Below are positions 1-5,470 of a stretch of 5,470 nt of DNA, piece after piece (the stretch's first letter is position 1; the number at the start of each line of letters is the position of its first letter). The DNA lies in contig JAGLGJ010000079.1 of the NCBI GenBank assembly GCA_023144075.1, forward strand, positions 1 through 5,470, in the 5' to 3' direction. The DNA is from Candidatus Bathyarchaeota archaeon (GTDB lineage Archaea > Thermoproteota > Bathyarchaeia > 40CM-2-53-6 > RBG-13-38-9). The notes under the pieces are model-generated. The model did no database searches. It was not told the origin of the DNA and was given only the letters and a program-made list of their open reading frames with translations. The translations under genes were made by a program, and so were the position numbers.

Positions 1-26
1 TAGATAAAAGAATAATCAAACTAGGA

Positions 27-308
27 ATGAGGAACCAGCTATTGGAAAAACTAAATGAACATAGAAGAGAGATCGATACAATAGATGAACAGATGCTTCA
101 ATTGTTTGAAAAGCGTCTCGCAATCATAAAGAAGATAGCTGACTTGAAAACTCGGGAAAACCTTCCAATTAGGGACACAAATAGAGAAGCAGTAATTCTT
201 GATAACATCGCAGTAAAAGCTGAGAAGCTCGGTCTAGATCCTGAACTGGTGAAACGATTTTTCAGGAGCATAATAGAACTTTCAGTTGAAGTTGAACAGA
301 AATTATAA
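27..308 (+). CDS. aroQ: Chorismate mutase, stand-alone AroQ class
   Basis: A 93-residue all-helical protein that rearranges chorismate to prephenate, the branch point to Phe and Tyr, in the cytosol. Alignment from memory with the E. coli P-protein mutase domain and the M. jannaschii enzyme gives R13, R30, K41, D50, R53, E54 and S86 at the expected active-site positions; the segment LPIRDTNRE (46-54) is the family hallmark. The position of E. coli Gln88 appears to be Glu90 here. Length is normal for a free-standing AroQ domain, with no fused dehydrogenase, dehydratase or ACT domain. ATG27 gives an N-terminus like that of homologues, but AGGA (23-26) touches the start codon, so it is not a usable ribosome site. 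The frame is open upstream to base 3, so a slightly longer product cannot be excluded. TAG at 1-3 could be the stop of an upstream gene. tyrA follows after 49 bp on the same strand, which suggests co-transcription. Confidence 0.93.
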   Translation: MRNQLLEKLNEHRREIDTIDEQMLQLFEKRLAIIKKIADLKTRENLPIRDTNREAVILDNIAVKAEKLGLDPELVKRFFRSIIELSVEVEQKL

Positions 309-343
309 AACTAAGTAATTAAATTAATTTCATTTCTTCTCAT

Positions 344-347
344 GGAG
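344..347 (+). promoter_or_regulatory. Ribosome binding site of tyrA
   Basis: GGAG complements the 3' end of archaeal 16S rRNA and lies 10 nt before ATG358. It favours ATG358 over TTG349 (too close) and ATG385 (no nearby purine-rich site). The same bases are part of a short ATG-started reading frame (342-368). Confidence 0.55.
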
Positions 348-357
348 TTTGAGAACA

Positions 358-1185
358 ATGAAGAGTAACAGAAACATATCCAGTATGTCAATTAGCATTG
401 TAGGCGGCACCGGCAGGATGGGGATGCTCCTTGCACAAATTCTAAAAGCCAAAGTCGAAACGCTTCATATAGTTTCCAGAAACGTTGGCAGAGCAAAAGA
501 GGCTGCAAAGGAACTTAATGTATCTTGGTTACCTTTAGAAGAAGCCCATCAGAGCAATATAATAATAGTCTCTGTTCCAATTCAAGAGACAGTGAAAATA
601 TGCAAAAGCATTGGCCAGAAAATGAATCAGCAATCATTACTTGTGGAGCTTGCATCCTTAAAAACTGGAATAACAGAAGCCATCAAGAACAGTATTCCAA
701 ATTCTGTGGAGTATCTCAGTCTGCATCCTCTCTTTGGACCCCAAGTCAAAAACATTGCAGGAAAAAGATTTGTCGCAATTGAACCTGCTTCTGGATCTTT
801 GACTACTGAATTTCTTGAAATGCTTCAGGAATGCGGTGCAGTAATCAAAAAAGCAACTGTGAAAGAACATGATTTAGCTATGGCTTCAATTCAAGTCCTT
901 CATCACTTTGCCTTGATCACGTTTTCTTCGGCATTAAGCAGGTTTACCGAAGCTAATGGACTATCAGAATATCTTACAGAATCTCTTGAAAAAACTTTAC
1001 AGAACATTCAGAATATACATGAAAACTGGGACACAATCTATACTATTCAAAGCCTAAATCCTAATGCTCAAAAAGCCAGGGAAATATTAGCAGAAGTCAC
1101 TAGAGAGTCAATTGATGTCAGAAACATTGCTAAGGAACCATTGCATCAAACAATCACCCTCCTTAGAAAGCCTTCGAAAAAATGA
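358..1185 (+). CDS. tyrA: Prephenate dehydrogenase (TyrA family, archaeal type)
   Basis: Oxidatively decarboxylates prephenate to 4-hydroxyphenylpyruvate with NAD(P)+; arogenate as substrate cannot be excluded from sequence. Numbering from ATG358 (275 residues): an N-terminal Rossmann fold with GGTGRMG at 16-22, a Ser-Arg-Asn after the second strand (40-42), ASLK at 99-102 matching the substrate-binding Ser loop, the signature HPLFGP at 123-128 with the catalytic-type His123, then a helical C-terminal half with EHD (170-172) and QVLHHF (179-184). It resembles the M. jannaschii enzyme as I recall it. There is no C-terminal ACT domain, so feedback control by Tyr through ACT is not expected. Start choice: GGAG at 344-347 lies 10 nt before ATG358. 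The in-frame TTG at 349 is only 1 nt from that GGAG, and ATG385, right before the Rossmann strand, has no ribosome site. It follows the chorismate mutase gene, whose product is its substrate. Confidence 0.92.
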   Translation: MKSNRNISSMSISIVGGTGRMGMLLAQILKAKVETLHIVSRNVGRAKEAAKELNVSWLPLEEAHQSNIIIVSVPIQETVKICKSIGQKMNQQSLLVELASLKTGITEAIKNSIPNSVEYLSLHPLFGPQVKNIAGKRFVAIEPASGSLTTEFLEMLQECGAVIKKATVKEHDLAMASIQVLHHFALITFSSALSRFTEANGLSEYLTESLEKTLQNIQNIHENWDTIYTIQSLNPNAQKAREILAEVTRESIDVRNIAKEPLHQTITLLRKPSKK

Positions 1186-1199
1186 CCAAGCCCAAAAAG

Positions 1200-1218
1200 T
1201 TATACACTCATTAATATC
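1200..1218 (+). promoter_or_regulatory. Possible archaeal TATA (box A) region for the small Cys-pair gene
   Basis: Two A/T elements lie in the 56-bp gap after tyrA: TTATAC at 1200-1205 and TTAATATC at 1211-1218. With the usual 25-27 bp from box centre to transcription start, the first predicts a start near 1229 (short leader) and the second one near 1241 (almost leaderless at TTG1242). In an AT-rich genome such elements occur by chance, and read-through from tyrA is equally possible. Confidence 0.3.
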
Positions 1219-1229
1219 TACTCTAATGT

Positions 1230-1233
1230 GGTG
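1230..1233 (+). promoter_or_regulatory. Possible ribosome binding site of the small Cys-pair gene
   Basis: GGTG lies 8 nt before TTG1242 and can pair with the anti-Shine-Dalgarno end. It is a weak four-base match, but it is the only one suitably placed and supports the TTG start. Confidence 0.35.
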
Positions 1234-1241
1234 CAATTACA

Positions 1242-1529
1242 TTGTGTGAGACATGTGAGGAACCTAGATGGAGCACTTGGCTATTGTTCAACTGCTCTAA
1301 TTATGAAAATCATCCAGAGGATGCAGAGATTGGAATCGCCACCATAACGAATCAGGAGAGAGCAGCACTTATCAACTCAACCATGTCAGAGAGGATCTGT
1401 ACAGTCTGCGGCTCAGAATTCTCGGCAGTAACAGAAGAAAGTGCATTGACACCATACTTAGTACACGATATTGAACGATTCAAATCCTTTGGCTATGCCA
1501 TAATGAAAGATGTAGAGATCGTAGGCTGA
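1242..1529 (+). CDS. Small protein with two CxxC pairs, possibly zinc-binding; function unknown
   Basis: I do not recognise this 95-residue protein. It has CETC at 2-5, a lone Cys18, and CTVCG at 53-57; two CxxC knuckles about 50 residues apart can form a zinc ribbon or another four-Cys metal site. The segment between them is acidic and has two Trp near the start (W10, W13). No membrane segment or signal peptide is visible. It looks coding: the frame is open for 95 codons, amino acid composition is ordinary, and the Cys are paired. Start choice: the in-frame stop TAA at 1224-1226 leaves only TTG1242 (or a rare ATT at 1236); the first internal Met is residue 48, which would lose the first Cys pair. 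It lies 56 bp after tyrA on the same strand and ends 32 bp before the convergent gatE stop, so a link to the tyrosine pathway is not implied. A redox or RNA/DNA-binding role is possible but unsupported. Confidence 0.6.
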   Translation: MCETCEEPRWSTWLLFNCSNYENHPEDAEIGIATITNQERAALINSTMSERICTVCGSEFSAVTEESALTPYLVHDIERFKSFGYAIMKDVEIVG

Positions 1530-1561
1530 TTAGTTAAAACCTATGTATAAACCAAGGCGGG

Positions 1562-3463
1562 CTACTTAGCTCGTTTGTCGATCTCTTCATTTATTAATTG
1601 AACAACTTTTTTTGCTTCTACCTTACCTCGAACATCCGCCATTATGATCTTCATCAATTTACCAGTTGCAGACCTAGGATCTTCTAGCAGATTTTTGTTT
1701 TTGTCAATGATCGAACTTATTCTATCTCTCAGTTCACTTTGACTAATCATCTTCAGACCAAGCTGATCAATAGCCTTGTTAACATCGCCTTCAGGGTTTT
1801 CAGCAACCCATTTCAGGAGATCCGTTACAGCCTCTTTCGCTGTTAGATTGGAGTTAACTGCTTGGAATACCTCAATTATTTTATCATCATTAATATTTTC
1901 GACTTGAATACCTTCCCTACTAAGACTCTTGATAACTTCAGTCAGGATGGTTGCAATAAAGGATGCAGGGATTTCGGTATCTTTAGAGATTACTTCAAAC
2001 AATTTCAAATAATCCGAATCTACTAATTGTTCAGAGAGCTTCTTATTGATTTTATGTCGTTCCATTAGTTCTACTGTAAGTTTTTCTGGCATTGGAGGCA
2101 GAGTCATATGTAGTTTAGAGAGTTTTTCCTCTGCTACGATTAGAGGGGGCACATCAGTTTCAGGATACATTCTAGCTGCTCCCGGTCTTGGCCTCATATA
2201 CCTGCTAGTTCCATCTTCATTTGCAGCCCTTGTCTCCTCTGGAACTCCATCCAAACATTCCTTTGCTCGCTCTATAACCGCTTTAAGGGCATCCTGAGCT
2301 TTTCTCTTTGAATCAGCGACAAGAACCACAGCATCTTTTTCTGAAGCACTTACCTTCTCTCTAAGCAAATCCACATCTTGTTCTGAAATCCCATAATTAG
2401 GTAATTCATCTGTATGAAATATACCGCCAACTCCGCCCCAATACATTGCTCTATGAGCCATTTCTGTACCTAGCCTGATACCCTTCTGCAGTTGTTTTCC
2501 AAGTAAACCTCCAAAACCTGGAAGCAGAATTGCTAAGGCTACTCCACCTTTCTCAATGCTGGAAGAGATTACCTTAGAACCAGTCTGGGTAAATAAGTTG
2601 GACACATCATGAATATTTTCTTTGATGCCGTCTTTTTTGATATTTCTATTCTCAAGCTCTTTTTTTATTTCTAGAAGCGATATTTGTCTTGATGCTTCTC
2701 CGTCTACTATTTCTGAGATGAGTTCAAGTTTTTGAACTCCTTTAACTTCAATTAGAGCTCCTTTCTTTGTTGAGATATTGAGATCCTGTCTTATTGTTCC
2801 AAGGCCTCTCCTTACTTTTCTTGTTGCTCTGAGTAGCTTACCAATTTCTAAGGCAACTGTCTCTGCTTCTTCGGGTGTTTCTATTTGTGGCGCGGTGGCA
2901 ATCTCTATCAGCGGTATGCCAAGTCTATCTATCCTATAATTTGATTTTCCCTTCAATTCCGCTGTCTTTCTAGCAGCATCCTCTTCAACGCTTACATGTT
3001 GAATACTTATTTTCTTATCTTTGCCTATTGAGCCTCCAAGCGAGATTACACATGTTCTTTGGAATCCTGTAGTGTTTGAGCCGTCAATCACTATCTTTCT
3101 CATTACATGTATTTCATCAACAGGTTTAGAATTCATCAATATTGATGTTGTTAGAGCAATGTCGATAGCTTCCTCATTCAGATTGTGTGGAGGTTCTTCA
3201 TCCATTTCGACAAGACATGAAGTATCTATCGAAGCATCATATTCTATCGTCTTACCTTTTTTGAACTCGAATAATGCTGCCTGATCAACTTGACCAAGCT
3301 CACTTTGAGTTGGTCTTAGCATCCTATTGAATTCAATATTTGGCTGTTCTGTCAATTCTGTAGGACAATTACAGAACAGTTTATGTTTTGTATCGAGCTG
3401 CTGATGAATTTCTAAACCAACTTTCAAACCAATTTCGTGATAATTATTCCCCAAATCAATCAA
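1562..3463 (-). CDS. gatE: Glu-tRNA(Gln) amidotransferase subunit E (GatE)
   Basis: The tRNA-binding kinase/transamidase subunit of archaeal GatDE: it phosphorylates the glutamyl group of mischarged Glu-tRNA(Gln) and replaces the phosphate with ammonia from GatD. The 633 residues are typical for GatE and longer than GatB. Visible in order: VGLEIHQQLDT at 15-25, with LFCNCP (29-34) as part of a Cys site; CLVEMDEEPP at 83-92; HVMRKIVIDGSNTTGFQRT at 119-137; DRLGIPLIEIATAP at 179-192; RRGLGTIRQDLNIS at 218-231; the AspRS-like insertion that separates GatE from GatB (about 280-410); RPRPGAARMYPETDVPP (424-440); and a helical plus YqeY-like tail (about 455-630) with the conserved GKLM...VRGK near the end. 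The start is TTG3463: TAG lies five codons upstream and the first Met (48) is beyond conserved motifs. No good ribosome site is seen. It is 49 bp downstream of the 195-residue gene and probably co-transcribed with gatD. Confidence 0.96.
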   Translation of the reverse strand: MIDLGNNYHEIGLKVGLEIHQQLDTKHKLFCNCPTELTEQPNIEFNRMLRPTQSELGQVDQAALFEFKKGKTIEYDASIDTSCLVEMDEEPPHNLNEEAIDIALTTSILMNSKPVDEIHVMRKIVIDGSNTTGFQRTCVISLGGSIGKDKKISIQHVSVEEDAARKTAELKGKSNYRIDRLGIPLIEIATAPQIETPEEAETVALEIGKLLRATRKVRRGLGTIRQDLNISTKKGALIEVKGVQKLELISEIVDGEASRQISLLEIKKELENRNIKKDGIKENIHDVSNLFTQTGSKVISSSIEKGGVALAILLPGFGGLLGKQLQKGIRLGTEMAHRAMYWGGVGGIFHTDELPNYGISEQDVDLLREKVSASEKDAVVLVADSKRKAQDALKAVIERAKECLDGVPEETRAANEDGTSRYMRPRPGAARMYPETDVPPLIVAEEKLSKLHMTLPPMPEKLTVELMERHKINKKLSEQLVDSDYLKLFEVISKDTEIPASFIATILTEVIKSLSREGIQVENINDDKIIEVFQAVNSNLTAKEAVTDLLKWVAENPEGDVNKAIDQLGLKMISQSELRDRISSIIDKNKNLLEDPRSATGKLMKIIMADVRGKVEAKKVVQLINEEIDKRAK

Positions 3464-3464
3464 C

Positions 3465-3484
3465 TTCTTAAGAATCTATTTCTT
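3465..3484. repeat. Small palindrome and overlapping inverted repeat before gatE
   Basis: TTCTTAAGAA at 3465-3474 is a perfect 10-bp palindrome lying 1 nt upstream of the gatE TTG start. AAGAA at 3470-3474 can also pair with TTCTT at 3480-3484 across a 5-nt loop, so the two pairings exclude each other. Both are AT-rich and weak; any effect on gatE translation is speculative. Confidence 0.3.
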
Positions 3485-3512
3485 CAATATGGCCCCTCAT
3501 TTGAACGACCAG

Positions 3513-4100
3513 TCATTTCTCGAAAAATTCGGTTAATTCAGGAACCTTTCTTAAGATTCCAGATTCAATTCTAGTTTTCTCGATGAATTTCCAATCTGGC
3601 TGTTTTTTTCTGATGTTATCAATTTCTTTTTGAGAACCTTGTAGGGGGTAAGCAGCAATATTATTTCCTTTTATCATGTATCGAATTCCATTTAGTGTTT
3701 CTGGTAGATCATTCGCATATGTCGTTGTCCAGACTATGTTTGCTGGATAATCTTTCTTAGTGAAACGCACCCCTAGCTTTACGAGGATCCAGTCCATGTT
3801 GATAGGATGGAAGGAATGTAGATCATTCTTTATCGTAAGTCTCTTGAAGATGAGAGTAGATCCAACATATGCTTTTGAACTTATTGAATAGGTTCCATCA
3901 AGAGCTTCCTGTGTTTCTATTTCAACAGATGATGGATAATCGATAAGAACACAAATGTTTCTTGCAATTATTTTACTTGAATTCATGAAACCAATTGTTA
4001 GTCTAACAACTTGAGATTTTCCATTTTCATCAAATTCTAATGTTTTTACTTCTTCAGAATTCAAAACTGTGTGAATTCTTTTTTCTTTACTATCAAACAA
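3513..4100 (-). CDS. Uncharacterised protein encoded between gatD and gatE
   Basis: I do not recognise this 195-residue protein. It has no signal peptide and no clear membrane segment, so it is probably cytosolic. Residues about 18-127 alternate short hydrophobic strands with turns (VVRLTIGFMN at 31-40, NICVLIDYP at 48-56, STLIFKRLTI at 81-90, ANIVWTTTY at 120-128), suggesting a beta-sandwich. The pattern of a strand, Asn/Ser, Ala-x-Asn, then a strand ending in Asp-x-Pro recalls Ig-like or CARDB-type domains, but this is an impression only. The C-terminal third is charged and mostly helical (about 155-195). The only Cys is C50, and no catalytic motif is evident. Start choice: AGGAG (4111-4115) is 10 nt from TTG4100, the in-frame stop TGA lies upstream, and the first Met is residue 39. 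It starts 68 bp after gatD and ends 49 bp before gatE, all on one strand, so it is probably in the same transcript. A role with the amidotransferase is inference from position only. Confidence 0.75.
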   Translation of the reverse strand: MFDSKEKRIHTVLNSEEVKTLEFDENGKSQVVRLTIGFMNSSKIIARNICVLIDYPSSVEIETQEALDGTYSISSKAYVGSTLIFKRLTIKNDLHSFHPINMDWILVKLGVRFTKKDYPANIVWTTTYANDLPETLNGIRYMIKGNNIAAYPLQGSQKEIDNIRKKQPDWKFIEKTRIESGILRKVPELTEFFEK

Positions 4101-4110
4101 AATTATTTTA

Positions 4111-4115
4111 CTCCT
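4111..4115 (-). promoter_or_regulatory. Ribosome binding site of the 195-residue gene
   Basis: On the minus strand AGGAG lies 10 nt before TTG4100. It is the strongest Shine-Dalgarno match in the window and supports a start here despite the absence of ATG. An ATT at 4103 would have a 7-nt spacer but is a rarer start codon. Confidence 0.5.
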
Positions 4116-4125
4116 GGTGTTTCAT

Positions 4126-4141
4126 GATATTAAAAATAAAA
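4126..4141 (-). promoter_or_regulatory. T-rich tract after gatD: possible terminator and/or TATA box
   Basis: The minus strand reads TTTTATTTTTAATATC here, 28 nt past the gatD stop. Such U-rich tracts are the usual archaeal termination signal. The TTTTTAATA part also resembles box A and would place a transcription start near 4104, almost at TTG4100. The two readings imply different operon structures: partial termination after gatD, or a second promoter for the 195-residue gene and gatE. The sequence alone cannot decide. Confidence 0.3.
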
Positions 4142-4168
4142 TCCAAATCTTTGAAAGTCCCATCAATT

Positions 4169-5470
4169 TTATTGAGATACATCTTCAGGCAAAGTTCTTG
4201 GAGATATCTCTCCGGCAATATTGGTGATCATGATCTTTTTGGCATCTTCTAATTTGGTAGTTTGCCCAAAAGTCCACATCATCTTTACTAATGCGGTTTC
4301 TGGAAGCATGTCTTTTAATGGTAAAACTCCTAATCTGAGAAGATCTCGCCCAGTCGTGTAAACATTCATGTTTATTCGCCCCCAGATGCATTGGGATGAC
4401 ATACAGAATAACACGCCTTTCTCAATTCCTTTTTGTATAGCATTTAGTAGATTTTGGCTTACATGTCCCAGACCGGTACCTTCTAGAATAATTCCAGAGT
4501 ATTTCTCTGCAGCCCATTCAATTAGTTCGCTTTTCATTCCTGGATAGGACTTGAGAAGTAGAACATTATCGTTGAATTTTGCTTCCAAATTTAGATTCTT
4601 ATTGCTATCCCGTTTCTGATATTGATCCCAATTCATCTTTAGAGATGAGTTTTGAATATTATAAGTTGCAATAGGAGAAGCGTTAACAGATTTGAAGGCG
4701 AATCTACCGCTGGTATGACATTTTCTGACTTTTGTTGCTTTATGAACAAGAATATCATTGTCTGAAGATTTTCCATGCATCGCTACTGTCACTTCAGCGA
4801 AAGGAGCTTTAGATGCTATAGCTACTGCAGCCATCAAGTTTGTAGCCGCGTCTGAGCTTGGTCTATCTGAAGACCTTTGAGAGCCAACCATAATGACAGG
4901 AACTGGGAGATTCCTCAATGCGAAGCTTAGAGCTGCTGCCGAATATGACATTGTATCTGTTCCATGGCAAATTACGATTCCGTCTGTTCCGGATTTTATT
5001 ACTTCTGAGATCTTTTCTGCCATGCCAACCCAATGATGGGGTGATATGTTTTCACTCAGTTCACTATAGAGAATGTGTGCATTAATGTTCGCGATATTTG
5101 ATAGTTCAGGAATTGAGCTGTATAGGTCTGCAGCCGATAAAGCGGGTTGAACAGCACCTGTTCTATAATCGACTCGACTTGCTATTGTGCCTCCAGTACT
5201 TATGATATCAACTTTAGATAGATCTTCTTTATGGTTTGGGCTGGGAGGTCTGATAAATGTGGGTTTTGCTCCAGCACCGATCTTTGCTATCTTTGTTGTT
5301 GAATCGATTTTTACTCCTATGTTATATCCGCTTTTAATTTTTATCACAATATGTTGATCGTCACTAGATTCTGATCTCGGCATCAAACCGCCTATGTAAA
5401 TTTCACTATTTTTTGTTATCTCGATCATGTCACCGATTGAGACGTCAATTTGCTTCAAGAGTTCATAGGT
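4169..5470 (-). CDS. gatD: Glu-tRNA(Gln) amidotransferase subunit D (GatD), 5' end probably outside window
   Basis: The amidohydrolase subunit of archaeal GatDE: it frees ammonia from asparagine or glutamine and channels it to GatE. Numbered from TTG5458 (429 residues): a small N-terminal beta domain (about 4-60, with SGYNIGVKI at 43-51), a linker, then an L-asparaginase-type domain. Asparaginase motifs are STGGTIAS at 87-94 (nucleophile-type Thr91), HGTDTM at 165-170 (Thr167, Asp168) and KVRKCHTS at 243-250 (catalytic-type Lys246), so the full catalytic set is present. SQRSSDRPSSDA (193-204), LEGTGLGH (325-332) and NMNVYTTGR (363-371) are GatD-like. The frame stays open from TTG5458 to base 5470, adding Thr-Tyr-Glu-Leu; GatD proteins I recall carry a further 10-15 residues here with a helix before the IDVGD strand, so the true start probably lies beyond the window. 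It is first in the minus-strand block, followed by the 195-residue gene and gatE. Confidence 0.96.
   Translation of the reverse strand, partial: TYELLKQIDVSIGDMIEITKNSEIYIGGLMPRSESSDDQHIVIKIKSGYNIGVKIDSTTKIAKIGAGAKPTFIRPPSPNHKEDLSKVDIISTGGTIASRVDYRTGAVQPALSAADLYSSIPELSNIANINAHILYSELSENISPHHWVGMAEKISEVIKSGTDGIVICHGTDTMSYSAAALSFALRNLPVPVIMVGSQRSSDRPSSDAATNLMAAVAIASKAPFAEVTVAMHGKSSDNDILVHKATKVRKCHTSGRFAFKSVNASPIATYNIQNSSLKMNWDQYQKRDSNKNLNLEAKFNDNVLLLKSYPGMKSELIEWAAEKYSGIILEGTGLGHVSQNLLNAIQKGIEKGVLFCMSSQCIWGRINMNVYTTGRDLLRLGVLPLKDMLPETALVKMMWTFGQTTKLEDAKKIMITNIAGEISPRTLPEDVSQ

Noticed and set aside
317..331. TATA-like AT-rich run (aattaaattaattt) as a separate promoter for tyrA.
   Set aside because: Plain A/T composition in a short gap between two genes of one pathway; co-transcription from the mutase gene is simpler. 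Not listed as a feature.
525..870. Reading frames of 70-85 codons inside tyrA on both strands (525-782 +, 658-870 -).
   Set aside because: They lie wholly inside the well-supported tyrA frame, have no ribosome site of note and encode low-information proteins.
1530..1561. Bidirectional terminator between the convergent genes.
   Set aside because: The 32-bp gap has no hairpin and no T-run longer than four on either strand, so a terminator cannot be supported from sequence.
2046..3284. Plus-strand frames 2046-2297 and 3021-3284 opposite gatE.
   Set aside because: They are antisense shadows of conserved gatE segments; their translations show no recognisable motif.
3464..3500. A frameshift joining the 10-codon frame MRGHIEEIDS to gatE as a longer N-terminus.
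   Set aside because: GatE from TTG3463 already has about the N-terminal length seen in other GatE proteins, so no extension is needed.
4040..4391. Frames 4040-4252 (+) and 4185-4391 (-) around the gatD 3' end.
   Set aside because: The first runs antisense across two genes and their gap; the second is an alternative frame inside gatD. Neither has independent support.

Overview
The window is a stretch of an archaeal chromosome. The strongest evidence is a gatD/gatE pair: this GatDE amidotransferase (Glu-tRNA(Gln) to Gln-tRNA(Gln)) is known only from archaea. The DNA is AT-rich, several genes seem to start with TTG, and the chorismate mutase and prephenate dehydrogenase are stand-alone enzymes of archaeal type. 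I cannot place the organism below domain level; a TACK-group archaeon is possible, but that is only an impression.

Layout. On the + strand come a stand-alone AroQ-class chorismate mutase (27-308), a prephenate dehydrogenase, tyrA (358-1185), and a small Cys-pair protein of unknown function (1242-1529). A 32-bp gap separates these from a convergent block on the - strand, read right to left: gatD (5' end probably just outside the window, stop at 4169), an unrecognised 195-residue protein (3513-4100), and gatE (1562-3463). No stretch longer than 300 bases lacks a gene.

How the genes work together. Chorismate mutase makes prephenate and TyrA oxidises it toward 4-hydroxyphenylpyruvate, so the left pair is the tyrosine branch of aromatic amino acid synthesis. 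No prephenate dehydratase is in the window. On the right, GatD releases ammonia from asparagine or glutamine, and GatE activates Glu-tRNA(Gln) and transfers the ammonia to it. The 195-residue gene sits between these two subunits in the same orientation and is the main unknown. The small Cys-pair gene at the convergent junction is the second unknown.

Other points of interest are an apparent Glu at the AroQ active-site position that is Gln in the E. coli enzyme, three genes with no upstream alternative to TTG as start, and short ATG mini-ORFs ending near five gene starts. No mobile element, CRISPR array, tRNA or rRNA was seen.
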